Of a DNA stretch of 64,000 bases, positions 20,693 to 35,600 are shown piece by piece. The translations under genes and the position numbers were made by a program. The DNA is from Anisus vortex (lineage: Eukaryota; Mollusca; Gastropoda; Planorbidae). Below the pieces are notes generated by a model that was given only the letters and a program-made list of their open reading frames with translations, did no database searches and was not told the origin of the DNA. How positions within the stretch are numbered: the stretch's first letter is position 1; each line of letters opens with the position of its first letter. The stretch is from positions 16,002,181 through 16,066,180 of the forward strand of contig OX421500.1 of the NCBI GenBank assembly GCA_949126835.1, in the 5' to 3' direction.

Positions 20693-23600
20693 CTAAAATA
20701 GAAAAGTGCATTATCAATTCAGCTCCAGAAACATCGGATAAAACATACATGAGATGTGTGGTAGTTTCTGGACATACATCCTTGCTCTTCAATATTAATA
20801 TCTATACCACACCTCAAGAAAATAGTCTAAAGAGAAAACTTTGACAGATACAGTGCTAAACTACAGAACATCTGAAAGCAGACGTCTTACTGATAAGAAA
20901 ATTACAAACCTCAATAGGTTGATCGTATTGCATGTATGGATCATTACCCTTGCCGCCAGTAGAAACAGGTCCTGGGTAAAGTGGAGCATAGCCCTGTGAA
21001 ACAAAGCAAAAAAAAATGCATGTGTTTTTATATTGTATACACAGTTTATCACAGTGTAAATGCATTTTGTACAATTGTTTGATAAAGATTATCTAATGTT
21101 TCCAGACTTCTGAGGAGACTTACAGGTGGGCCTGGTGGGCCAGGTTGTCCAGGTGGTCCTTGAGGTCCCTGGAACAAAAAGAAAAAATAATAATTTAAAA
21201 TTACTCCCATTACTTAATATGGACTGTTGTTTGAATATATTTCAAGATTATTATGTTTTAAATTTTGTATATTTTTATTTTATTCTAAAATGACATGAAG
21301 AATAGAAATATGTTAAGCTTAAGATACATTTTAAATTAAACTGGTTCTCTAAAATAATATATAAAAAATAGCCACACACACAAAAAAAAAGAAATGCTCA
21401 ACAAGACGATCCTTATAGTCATGCATTAAGCCAATAGTATCAGAACTAGAAGAACTTACAGAAGGTCCATCATCACCAGAAGGTCCTCGGGCACCCTGCA
21501 ATGACAAAAACAAAAAACATAAATCACTGCGGGTCTCTGCGGGTACAAAACATTTTGAAACCAAAGGGTGGGGCACCATTATAGTTTTACTAGCATTGCC
21601 ACTGATTGCCCTATTTTGTGGCAGCAGGGTGAGAGCTTTGGGCTTCAGGGAGTTCACAAGTTTGCAGTTTTTTCCTTTTTGACAAACACTTTTTCTGTTG
21701 TCTCATGTATGTGTGTGTGTGTGTTTTAAAAAGGAGGTGGGGAAAAAAAACATATTTATGAGATTTTTAAAAAATAATTTAAAAAATGATATACACGAGC
21801 TATGTTTACCATGTAAAAAAAAAGCAGCTGCCCTGTTTCTATAGAAGATACGCCCCGACTCATTGTCCCTTTTTTGTAACTACTATTACAACAGTAATAA
21901 TGAATGTCACAATGGTTTAAACAAATGTGTATATGTCAATGACAAAAAAAAAAGATATTTACTTACAGGGCTACCAGGTCGTCCAGCGGGTCCGCTCTCT
22001 CCGCTTCTGCCAGGTAAACCTCTTTGTCCAGCAGATCCCTGTTAAATAAATGAGCAGCACACAAGACAGTGTAGACTGGGCAGAATAGAACAACAACTAC
22101 AAATTTTTTACAACAAAACTGCAAATTGCTTTGAATTTTTATAGGTCATTAAAAAAATTATTTCTTACCGCAGGTCCAGGAGGTCCAGGAGGTCCAGATT
22201 GACCAGCTTCACCACTGGAGCCCTTTAAAAACAATTCAGATACATAAGTATATAGAGCTAACAAAAGATAGTTTAAACAATTAGAAACATTCAAATAAAG
22301 TCAACCAGACAATAATATCATCCTAACTGAAAACTGAACCTGTATTTGACTGAATTCAAGTTCTATACATCAGCAAAGAGATCATGTGTATTACCTGAGG
22401 TCCAGGCAATCCTTGACCGCCAGGTCGTCCAGGCCAACCTTTGTCTCCTTTAGATCCAGCCTTTCCGCGACGACCCTGTTCACCGGCAGATCCTGCTGGT
22501 CCCTGAAAGTTTAAAGCAATGTGTTAAGCCTCTGTGACACCATCATAACATATACATATTTCTTTGTACATTTTTCTTCCAGTTGTTCCCTGAGCCCATT
22601 GAAATCCCAGTATTTGGGGATTTTTTTTTACTTCTTGTTTATTATGATGATACAAGATTGGTGTTTCTTTTATTATGCCATTTGATATTTGAACTGCAAT
22701 GGGCAAAGTCTTTAGATCTGAAGGTCTATTCCTAAATGTCCTCATTATTTGTTTATCAAGGACTCCTTACACAGAATAAACATAGCTATTAACTACTATC
22801 ATTTTTTTTTTACATTTTCTTTGTTTTTCATTAGTAAAACATTAACATTTTGATACATTTTTTTTTAAATTGTTGAGAAAATGTATGTCTTTGTTAAAGA
22901 TTTGTTTATGATACAGAGATAAGGGAAATAAGATTTTATCAAGCATAACAAAGCTTGACAGGCTTCAGCATCTATATACTTGGTTAGGCTTTTTTGGGGG
23001 GACCTTATGATGAAGGAGGAAGGACTCCAGAAAATGGTCAGTAGATTCTCGGAGGCGTGCAAAGAATTTGGCCTAACAATAAGCCTAAAAAAGACCAATA
23101 TTATGAGGCAAGGTACAGAATGCCTCCCAACAATCTCCATTGAGGGAAACACTTTGGATGTTGTCGAGGACTACACATACCTTGGCAGCAACATTTCAAG
23201 CTCACTGTCCCTGGAAAAAGAAATACAAACCAGAATCGGCAAGGCAGTATCTTTAATGGCAGGGCTCAACCAAAGAGTATGGGATAATGCTCAACTCACT
23301 GATAGGAAAAAAATCTCTGTCTACCAGGCCTGTGTGCTAAGCACACTCCTCTATGGAAGCGAGACCTGGGCTACATACGCTAAGCAAATTAAGCAGCTCA
23401 ATAGCTTTCACCTGCGATGCCTGCGCAGGATACTCCACATCAAATGGCAGGAAAGAGTCACAAATGTGGAGGTGCTCAGGAGAAGCCATATGCTGAGTAT
23501 AAACTCAATCCTGAGTGGGAGGCGCCTGCAATGGCTAGGCCATGTCCACAGGATGGGTGCGGAGCGCATCCCGAGCCCTGCTGTATGGAGAGCTGGCAGC

Positions 23601-26600
23601 CGATACAAGAAAGAGGGGTCGCCCTTGCCTGCGGTTCAAAGACGTTTGCAAGAAAGACTTATTACTGGCACGCATTGAGCCCAACTCATGGGAGAGCCAT
23701 GCTGAGGAACGCACCTCCTGGCGATCCAAGGTGCTCGAGGGCACTCAAGCTGCAGAAGCCACCCTCACAGAAAGAAGCAAAGAGAAACGAGCCAGGAGAA
23801 AGGCGAGAGGCAGAGAGAAAGGAGACTGCGCCATCGTCCCTTGAGGATGGAAGGATGCCATATTATTATTATGATGTTAAAACAATGGTTGTCAAATGAC
23901 TTAGTCCAAAATGTCCTTCTCAATTGTTCTAAGGATTTTTAAAAATATCATTTTCCCATTGACTTCTAACAGACATTAAACATACCTAAATCATTGAAAT
24001 CTACATTTACTTAAGATATTTTTTTTTCTATTCTAACATTTTAGCTCATTTTTTACATCTTTGACTTTGAAAATGGTTTGAAAAAGAAAATGGCTGAACA
24101 AATCTTAAAAGCTATTTGAACTACATGCAATGGGAATTGTACCAAACAAATTATACAACTCATTCTCAGAATGGAGGTAAACTTTATGTTTATGATAACA
24201 AAGCTTTCAAAAGCTACTTTAAAAATACTCACTGGTGGTCCTGGTGGTCCGTTGTTTCCAGCGCCTCCTATTGGTCCTCTTTCTCCCTATACAATGATAC
24301 ACATGTATATATTAGTACTTCATCATCATGGTGGTTTTCAATGTGTAGTTCAAGTGAGAACAATATCTGATATAAACTATGAAACATCTGATATAAGCTA
24401 CACAATTTATGGTATGAACTACGCAATATCTGGTATAAGCTACACAATATCTGGTATAAGCTACACAATATATGGTATGAACTACGTAATATCTGGTATA
24501 AGCTACACAATATCTGGTATAAGCTACACAATTTATGGTATGAACTACGCAATATCTGATATAAGCTACACAATTTATGGTATGAACTACGCAATATCTG
24601 GTATAAGCTACACAATATATAGTTTGAACTACGTAATATCTGGTATAAGCTACACAATATATGGTATGAACTACGCAATATCTGATATAAGCTACACAAT
24701 TTATGGTATGAACTACGCAATATCTGATATAAGCTACACAATTTATGGTATGAACTACGCAATATCTGGTATAAGCTACACAATATATGGTATGAACTAC
24801 GTAATATCTGGTATAAGCTACACAATTTATGGTATGAACTACGCAATATCTGATATAAGCTACACAATTTATGGTATGAACTACGCAATATCTGGTATAA
24901 GCTACACAATATATAGTTTGAACTACGTAATATCTGGTATAAGCTACACAATATATAGTTTGAACTACGTAATATCTGGTATAAGCTACACAATATATGG
25001 TATGAACTACGCAATATCTGATATAAGCTACACAATTTATGGTATGAACTACGCAATATCTGATATAAGCTACACAATTTATGGTATGAACTACGCAATA
25101 TCTGGTATAAGCTACACAATATATGGTATGAACTACGTAATATCTGGTATAAGCTACACAATTTATGGTATGAACTACGCAATATCTGATATAAGCTACA
25201 CAATTTATGGTATGAACTACGCAATATCTGATATAAGCTACACAATTTATGGTATGAACTACGCAATATCTGGTATAAGCTACACAATATATAGTTTGAA
25301 CTACGTAATATCTGGTATAAGCTACACAATATATGGTATGAACTACGTAATATCTGGTATAAGCTACACAATATCTGGTATAAGCTACACAATATATGGT
25401 ATGAACTACGCGATATCTGGTATAAGCTACACAATATCTGGTATAAGCTACACAATATATGGTATGAACTACGTAATATCTGGTATAAGCTACACAATAT
25501 CTGGTATAAGCTACACAATTTATGGTATGAACTACGCAATATCTGATATAAGCTACACAATTTATGGTATGAACTACGCAATATCTGGTATAAGCTACAC
25601 AATATATGGTATGAACTACGTAATATCTGGCATAAGCTACACAATATCTGGTATAAGCTACACAATATATGGTATGAACTACGCAATATCTGGTATAAGC
25701 TACACAATATCTGGTATAAGCTACACAATATATGGTATGAACTACGTAATATCTGGTATAAGCTACACAATATCTGGTATAAGCTACACAATTTATGACA
25801 TGAACTACGCAATATCTGATATAAGCTACACAATTTATGGTATGAACTACGCAATATCTGGTATAAGCTACACAATATCTGGTATAAGCTACGCACTATA
25901 TTGTATAAGTTACACAATATATAGTTTGAATTTCATAATATCTGGTATAAGCTAAACAATCTATGGTATGAACTATGCAATATCTGGTATAATAAGCTTC
26001 ACAATATATGGTATGAAAAATGCAATATATGGTATGTACTACGCAGTGGCTTCCAAGTGTCTTTGGGTTAGTAGGCCTACATCTAAATAAAAATGTAAAA
26101 AAAAGCTTATGGCTGTTATATTCAGTTATTTGGAGAGAGATTGAGGGGAGGTGGAAATGTCCTTCAACATTCGTATTATGGCAACCACCATGTAACAAAA
26201 ATGTAGGCTTGGAATGCAGCCAAGCTTGATGAATAGATAACAAGGATCGATCCAGTTAAGATGTATTGCTTGGTTGAAGTTTTAATCAACTATTGCTGAA
26301 GTATCAATGAGTGGAAATAAAAAATTCAGGCAGTTAGGCCTATGGTGTTAATGGTGTCTGTACCAGATCTGTCTATTAGTTAAAGGGATAGGACAAAATA
26401 AACATGTACTAGTATTTATAAAGATAAAAGTATAAGGTAGAGCTCAGTAAAAAAATAGCTTCTAATCTAGTAAAGGGCACATTGATTTGAACAATTGTGT
26501 TTTCTGATTTTTTTTTTTAAAGGATATTACTAGACAATCACTCCCTCTGAGATCCCATGTGAAAAGATCCATGTGAAAAGATCCATGTAAAAAGATCCAT

Positions 26601-29600
26601 GTGAAAAGATCCATTGAAAAGATCCATTGAAAAGATCCATTGAAAAGATCTATTGAAAAGATCCATTGAAAAGATCCAATTAAAAGAGCTGTAATTAGTT
26701 ATGTAGTTATACCCTTTCTCCCCTATCTCCTTGTGGTCCAGCTGGGCCAGTGGCACCTGGGGGTCCAGGCATTCCAGTATTTCCTGAGGGTCCTGGTGGT
26801 CCGTTGGGTCCGCGGTTGCCCTTTTCACCAGTTCGGCCTGGTGCACCTGCTGTTCCATCACTACCTCTGTCACCCTGCATGGGATAAATATAGACATCCT
26901 TTTTAGAAAACACTTTGAGGACACTTCATGCAACAAATATAGGCAGACGTTTTTAGAAAACACTGTGGGGACACAGGATGGGACAAATATAGGCAGACGT
27001 TTTTAGAAAACACTGTGAGGACACAGCATGGGACAAATATAGGCAGACGTTTTTAGAAAACACTGTGAGGACACACAAATATAGGCAGACGTTTTTAGAA
27101 AACACTGTGAGGACACAGCAAGGGACAAGTATAGACAGACGTTTTTAGAAAACACTGTGATTGCTTAAACAATTAATCAATTTAATGATTCTCCATTAAC
27201 AAGCATCTACGTTAACTTACTGGGGGTCCAGAATCTCCTGGGTAGCCGGCGGGTCCAGGTGGGCCTGGTGGTCCCTGTGATCCTGCTTGACCATCTTTGC
27301 CATCTCTGCCAGCAGGGCCTAAGTCTCCCTAAATGCAAAAGTTACATAAAACGCTGTAAGCACATTAGGGTCTGGACTTCCATCTACAACAACAATACAA
27401 CAGCTGGGCTTCCATCTACAACAATATAAGATGGGCTCCCATCTACAACAACAATATAACAGCTGAGCTCCCATCTACAACAACAATATAACAGCTGAGC
27501 TCCCATCTACAACAACAATATAACAGCTGGACTTCTATCTAAAACAACAATATAACAGCTGAGCTCCCATCTACAACAACAATATAACAGCTGAGCTCCC
27601 ATCTACAACAACAATATAACAGCTGAGCTCCCATCTACAACAACAATATAACAGCTGGGCTTCCAACTACAACAACAATATAACAGCTGAGCTCCCATCT
27701 ACAACAACAATATAACAGCTGGGCTTCCAACTACAACAACAATATAACAGCTGGACTTCTATCTAAAACAACAATATAACAGCTGAGCTCCCATCTACAA
27801 CAACAATATAACAGCTGAGCTCCCATCTACAACAACAATATAACAGCTGAGCTCCCATCTACAACAACAATATAACAGCTGAGCTCCCATCTACAACAAC
27901 AATATAACAGCTGGGCTTCCAACTACAACAACAATATAACAGCTGGACTTCTATCTAAAACAACAATATAACAGCTGAGCTCCCATCTACAACAACAATA
28001 TAACAGCTGAGCTCCCATCTACAACAACAATATAACAGCTGAGCTCCCATCTACAACAACAATATAACAGCTGAGCTCCCATCTACAACAACAATATAAC
28101 AGCTGAGCTCCCATCTACAACAACAATATAACAGCTGAGCTCCCATCTACAACAACAATATAACAGCTGAGCTCCCATCTACAACAACAATATAACAGCT
28201 GAGCTCCCATCTACAACAACAATATAACAGCTGAGCTCCCATCTACAACAACAATATAACAGCTGGGCTCCCATCTACGACAACAATATAACAGCTGGGC
28301 TCCCATCTACGACAACAATATAACAGCTGGGCTTCCAACTACAACAACAATATAACAGCTGGACTTCTATCTACAACAACAATATAACAGCTGGACTTCT
28401 ATCTACAACAACAATATAACAGCTGGGCTTCCATCTACAACAACAATATAGCAGCTAAGAAAAATGTGTCTACAACTGCCTGCAAGAGTGCAAACTCTGC
28501 AAACCACCCTGCAACCTGGTTGACAGACGAGGACGTTTCCACTAATGGCACACTAACAAAAAAAACTAATTATTTCAGTGCAAGGGAATGTATAGACAAA
28601 TGATTTATAGATAAAAATACACTTTAATATTGTTGTTGCATGTGATTTAAGTTCACCCCCCAAAGGCCACATATCAGTAAAAAAAAAAAGATAACAACAT
28701 GCTTAGCATTAATTTTAAATATTAAAAAAAAATACTTGAAATACATAGCAAGGACAGACAGAAGTCAGCAACCTTTTGATAACAGTGTGCCAAAGTGTGA
28801 TTTCTAATTCAGTCAGCGTGCCAACAGCCTAAAAATCATCCTGCTGTAGCACCAAATTTCTTTTAGAAGAGACTTGAATAGACTTTTAAGGCCTCTTCCG
28901 CGTGCCATTGAAAATCCCCTGGCTTGGCACGCGTGCCGTAGGTTGCCAACCCCTGGACTAATCTGACCAATTTTCTTTTTCAATTAAAAAAAAAAGTATT
29001 TACAGCTTCACCAGGTGGACCAGCTGGTCCTGGTTCTCCTTGTGATCCTGGGAATCCAGGGTTGCCTCTCTCTCCTTGTGGTCCCACTGGTCCTGCTTGT
29101 CCAGTTGGGCCCTGGAAAAAAAAATGTGACTGCTTTTCAAGGACCGAATGTTAATTACTATTTAAATATTGTGGTTGATAACATCATTATTATAATTGAC
29201 TTAATGACTCACTGATCAATACTTTGGATTTGTAATCAGGGACGTAGCCAGAAAACGTTTTCCCCGGGTGGGAGGGGGCTGAACTTTAGCGTGACAGATA
29301 TTTAACACATTTTTTTAGAATTGAGTACATATTTTTAAAAAAAACATTGAACATTTTTTTTCAAAAACTCCCCTGTGTCTCAGCCCCTGCTTGTAATGTA
29401 CATTGTAACACCATTAAAAGTGTAACACTTTTACTAAAAATTCTAAGTTAGAAACACAACACTGCAAGTCTATTCCCAGAAACAATGATAAAAAAAAAAA
29501 ATGCAAGTCTATTCCCAGAAACAATGATAAAATAAACACTGCAAGTCTATTCCCAGAAACAATGATAAAATAAACACTGCAAGTCTATTCCCAGAAACAA

Positions 29601-32600
29601 TGATAAAATAAACAAGTTTTTTTTTATTTCACATTCAAAGACTAATCAATAAAAGTTCCCTTTTTTACCCAAGTGGCAATGGGGTATGAAATAGGTTGCT
29701 TGAAATAGTCAGAATAACCAACAACTTTTATGTCATTCTTAACCCTTATTGAATGCACGGTTAACTATGCAAGTGATAAACTTTTTAAATAGAATTTACA
29801 TTAGTAAATTATGAGGTAAGTTACAGCTGAGTAATTTAAATTTGAAGGGTTAAATCAGGTGATGTGGACATTTTTTAGATGTTGCAAATGTGACTCACTG
29901 GAAGTCCGGGACTGCCTCTCTCTCCAGGAAGACCATCGTTACCAGGTGCACCAGGTTGACCAGATTCTCCGTTAATGCCAGGTGGCCCAGATTCACCTGG
30001 TGAGCCCTAGACATGGAAAAACTTAGAACATTACTGTCTCGACTTAAGAAAAATGAGGATATCTGTCCCAAACTGCGAAAATCAGTATATAACTGTCTTG
30101 GCAAGGAAAAATCAGTATATCACTGTCATGGCAAGGGAAAATCAGTATATCACTGTCATGGCAAGGGAAAATCAGTATATCACTGTCATGGCAAGGGAAA
30201 ATCAGTATATCACTGTCTTGGCAAGGGAAAATCAGTATATCACTGTCTTGGCAAGGGAAAATTAGTATATCACTGTCTTGGCAAGGGAAAAACAGTATAT
30301 CACTATCTTGACATAGGCAAAATCAGAAAATATGTCTGGACATTTGGAAAATCAGTATATGCAAGCATTATTAATCCACGTACAGAGATTAATCAATAAA
30401 AGTTCTCTTTTTTTTTCAAGTGGCACTGAAGCATGGAAAAAGGTTGCTTGAATTAGAAATACAGACACTTTTAGGTCATTTAAATCCCTATCACTGTCTA
30501 GACATGGCAAAATCAGTTTATCAGTGTCTCTACATGAGAAAATCAGTTTATCAGTGTCTCAACATGAGAAAATCAGTTTATCAGTGTCTCTACATGAGAA
30601 AATCAGTTTATCAGTGTCTCAACATGAGCAAATCAGTTTATCAGTGTCTCTACATGAGAAAATTAGTTTATCAGTGTCTCAACATGAGAAAATCATTGTT
30701 TAGACATTATAAAATTAGTTTATACCTAAATCTAATATTTTTTTGTTACTAAATGTACTAAACATGAAATGATGCTGTGATTTTATAAATAACAAGTTTG
30801 TCATCGCACTGCCATTAAACAGATTACAACAACAACAAAAAGAGGAATAATGCAGAAACCATATAAAAACTTACCCTATCTCCTTGTGGGCCAGGTTGTC
30901 CAAGAGATCCTGGGGGTCCAACTGGTCCTTGAGGTCCTGGTGGTCCATTATTACCAGGCTGGCCGGGCTGCCCAGCAGATCCTGGTGCTCCAGTTTCACC
31001 ATTGTTTCCTTTTGGTCCTTCACTGCCAGCTTTTCCCTGATATCCAGGAATTCACATTGTGTTTATATAAATTCATAATACTATATACATTTCAAATGTG
31101 CACAGACACCTGTGAAATAAGGATCTACAAAATAATTTATTTCATTTTTATTTTCATTCACAAAAAAACAAAACAATGTATGATGATGGAAATAAAAAAT
31201 GAATTGTCTGTTTAAACCATTCATTTTTTAGTCCTGAAAGGACTCAAGGACAGTGCAGTGATACACCACCCAAGAGTCAAAGCACAACGTCGCCCTCTGT
31301 GAGATTGCTCTCTTGTACTGCCTATAGGGCGGTCGCATGTTGGGTTTGCTTGCTCCATTCGTGTTTCCCCCTTCCGAACATACTTCACCCCTCGAGTCAT
31401 GGAGGGCCTGCCTCCTATCCCTGATTTGTTGGATGGTATTGCGTTGGTCGAGCAGATTTTGTCTGACCCGGGGATGCCTTAAAATTCGTTTATTTAAAAT
31501 TGTCTCAAATTCATATATTTAAAATAAACTAATATTCATTAATTTTTTAATTCTTTTTTTTAAAGATTCTTCCCATTTATACCAGGGGTTGTGAAAAATA
31601 GGATTTACACAGAATAACTTTTTAGTTGTTGTAAAAGGTTTTTTTAGCTTACATCATCTCCAGGTTGGCCAGCTTCCCCAGGAATTCCTCTTGGCCCTGG
31701 TTCTCCCTGTACATGGAAATTAAAACAGTCAGACAAAGTGGTAATAAAAGAAACAAATAGCTTGAAACGAACAACGCTCATTTGTGGTCCGAGTTTAATC
31801 TTGCATTTTTATTCATGTTTTAAATGATGTTAAGCTACTGGTTACTCTAGTGTATATTCTTAAGTTATAATAAAAGGTTTACTCTAGTGCGAATTCTTAA
31901 GTTTTAATAAAAGGTTTACTCTAGTGCGTATTCTTAAGTTATAATAAAAGGATTACTCTAGTGCGTATTCTTACCCTTTGTCCAGGTGGTCCATCGCCAC
32001 CAGGATTTCCAGGTTCACCTATAATGCCTGGTGCTCCTGGAGGTCCAATTGGACCTGCCGGTCCTGGTCGACCTACACCTCCCTGTGGACCTGCTGATCC
32101 CACTGGGCCAGCTGTACCTGGGGCACCTCTGTCACCTTTGTTGGCTACTTGTCCGCTTGGTCCTGGTGGTCCGAGAGGACCTGCTGCTCCAGGAGGACCC
32201 GGGGGTCCAGCTTCTCCATCTCGTCCATTTTCACCTGCTGGACCCTAAAAAAAAAATATTTAAATTTTAATACAATTCAAGACCCCATATTAACACAAAA
32301 GATTTGAATAAATATAAGCTTACTCTATTTCCACGAAGTCCTGGTCGTCCAACTGGGCCTCTCTCACCTGGGCCTCCCTAGAACACAAAAACAAGGATAT
32401 TTGCTTATGTAAGATTAGCAGAACAACAATGTAATCAAATTATTGGTGTTATACATTCATTAAATTTGAAATAATTGATACGTTTGAATTAGTTCATGCG
32501 TCAAATGATTTACAGGCTACTTAACTGTTTCCCCCTTGGTCCAATGATTTACGGGCTACTTAACTGTTTCCCCCTTGGTCCAATGATTTACGGGCTACTT

Positions 32601-35600
32601 AACTGTTTCCCCCTTGATCCAATGATTTACGGGCTACTTAACTGTTTCCCCCTTGGTCCAATGATTTACGGGCTACTTAACTGTTTCCCCCTTCGTCCAA
32701 TGATTTACGGGCTACTTAACTGTTTCCCCCTTGGTCCAATGATTTACGGGCTACTTAACTGTTTCCCCCTTGGTCCAATGATTTACGGGCTACTTAACTG
32801 TTTCCCCCTTGGTCCAATGATTTACAGGCTACTTAACTGTTTCCCCCTTGGTCCAATGATTTACGGGCTACTTAACTGTTTCCCCCTTCGTCCAATGATT
32901 TATTGGCTACTTAACTGTTTCCCCCTTGGTCCAATGATTTACGGGCTACTTAACTGTTTCCCCCTTGGTCCAAGGATTTACGGGCTACTTAACTGTTTCC
33001 CCCTTGATCCAATGATTTACGGGCTACTTAACTGTTTCCCCCTTGATCCAATGATTTACAGGCTACTTAACTGTTTCCCCCTTGGTCCAATGATTTACGG
33101 GCTACTTAACTGTTTCCCCCTTGGTCCAATGATTTACGGGCTACTTAACTGTTTCCCCATTAGAGCAATGGCTTATGTTTCCCCCTTGAAGTCACAGTGC
33201 ATCGCCTCTACTGGCAGTCGGTTCTTGTTGTAGATTACAGGTTGTTTCATTTCTGATAGTTATGCTAGTTTTTAAATCCCTATTAAAAGCCATAACAAAC
33301 TCTGACAAAAGAGAGCCAGAGATATTGATGCAATTTTTTAAACATTTGTTTGGTTTCTTTAGCTCGACTGATTTTTTAAAATAATTCGACAAAAATTGAT
33401 GGTATTTGTGAAATATTTAGAGAAGCTTTGTGCTAGGCTTATGAGGGAAAGGCTTTATTATTTTGATATTGCAAAGATAATAGTGATATTGAAAGTGTTG
33501 TAAAACTTGAAAAGGCTTTGAATAGAAAGATTTTGAGTCCAATATGACAATTTCTAAATTCAATGAAAAACTATTGCAACCAATCGATGTATGCTAAGTG
33601 ATTTATTTTATTTTCATTTATCAGTTTATTGTCATCTTTTCTGGTTTGTATTAAACTTTATATATTATTATTTTAACTATGAAGACTTTAATTCAGTTGC
33701 TTGAATATTTTTTTAACTGTGCATTTTTTATAATCTTTTTTTTATGATTTTGTTCAATATATGGAGTTATGCAGCTTGACTCAAGGATAGGTGAGTTATA
33801 GGCTGGCAACTGCTTAAGGGTGAAAGGGTTAAATCAAAATAACAACAGTGAAAGTAAATAATACTAACTGCCATGCCTATTGGTCCAGCATCACCTCGCT
33901 GTCCTTGTGGTCCTATTGGTCCCTGTTGAAATGTTCAAGGTGATATTATTCGCACAAGGTACAGTCATTTATAAAAAAAAAGGATCATTGATAATCAATA
34001 GAAGCAGCTAGTTATATAGTTTAGTGACATTGCAGGTATAACCCGGCTACAAGCAAAAAAGCCTCTACTTACAGTTGGCCCTTGGTCTCCTGCTGGCCCA
34101 TTCGGGCCCCTCTCACCTGGTGCACCCCTTGGGCCTGCTGGACCTTGTTCACCTGGAGCACCTGGATTTCCCTGAAAAAAATATTTTTGGGCGGCTTAAA
34201 GGATTAAGAGCAGCAGCATTGGTACAAGGTCAACACTATATGGCTTAGAATATAATATTACTTTACAAGAATAGAGTGTGTCAGACCAACTTTATCCATA
34301 GGTGATGCAGCGTTCACCGGTATCTGTGGCCATGGCATCATAATGTATTATGTGGCCAGCACAAAGCCCAGCCCCTATTACCTTACTCGGACTTAAGTCA
34401 GATACCAATCAGAGCTGGGTAGACTTAGGGACACCCTCCAGATCTGGAACAAATCCTAGCCTTCACCAGGATTTGAACCCAGGACCTTCGGTATGCCAGC
34501 TGAATGGGCTACCGCTCAGCCACCCTACCCCTAGAAAAACAGAGAATGAAACAGCACATAGGTTTCTTTTTTAGAGATGTATTGTTCAATATCTCATAAT
34601 GAACCAAAGCTGACCAAGTGATGTGAGATCAATCTCTGGAGCGACCTAGCCTTGGAACTTCAAGCCACCAAACATAAGATCAAAGTAAGTTATGCTCAGG
34701 TTGAAACTAGCTGAGCAAACACCAAGTTTTCCTGATTGATTGCAAAAGTGTAGGATTATGTCATAAGCATGATTCAGAGATGTGCTGGCATCATGTGGAG
34801 TCATTTCTGATTCCCTACAGCATGCGCACCTCATCCTCAATATAAATCTTTAGTTTACATCAAAGGCTTATCTTGTCTTTGGAACCATAAACTAATTTAC
34901 CTGCTTTTATCTTATACAGAAATGAAATGGTTGCACAACCAGTCATAACCCAACCACTGCACATTCAAGTGATGTTACAAGTATGCAAGCCACTCTTACC
35001 AAAATGGCTAATGATCAGGCAGCGTGCCGGGGTAAGGGTGGGGGGAAGCTACTTTGGAGGTGTACCTATGGTGTCCTGACATGTGACACGGACAGGCAGT
35101 TCAGTCAGTCTTCCTCTCCTACATTTTGCCCTGGACACACAGGGCCTTTCTGATTGCTGTGTCCCATATGGGGCCCTTGACAAGTGATAACTGTCAGCTC
35201 CACTTCTATTGACTAAATACATTTATATTACAAAACATGGCTGGGTTGTATTTAGTTGATTGCACATGCAACTATAGCAATAACTTCAGTCAGAAGTTCA
35301 ACTCTGGTTTTACTATGCTATGGCAAAAATTGACATACTCTATCTCCTGGCTTTCCAGGGTCACCGGCATTGCCTGGGGGTCCTGGATCTCCATTTCTGC
35401 CATCATTGCCAGTAATACCAATGATTCCAGGAACACCCTAGACAGAAACAGTATAAATATTTTACCATGCACATGTCATTTAAATATTTTAGCATGTACA
35501 TGTCATTCAAATATTTTACCATGCACATGTCATTCAAATATTTTAGCATGTACATGTCATTAAAATCAAATTAAATGGAATATACCATATATACTCGTGT

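Noticed and set aside
22980..23899. Independent gene of 232 codons inside the collagen intron
   Set aside because: Recognisable RT C-terminal motifs, a frameshift and a short 3' repeat show a truncated LINE, not a host gene.
24171..25955. 594- and 549-codon open frames on both strands
   Set aside because: Products of a 21-bp satellite whose period is a multiple of three; only 7-residue repeats are encoded, and the region is a collagen intron.
27365..30705. CRISPR-like arrays of regular ~30-32 bp repeats
   Set aside because: Units are directly adjacent with no unique spacers, no cas genes are present, and the host is an animal; these are minisatellites.
32496..33233. 245-codon frame with [13 protein letters not shown] repeats
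   Set aside because: Direct translation of a 39-bp minisatellite in an intron.
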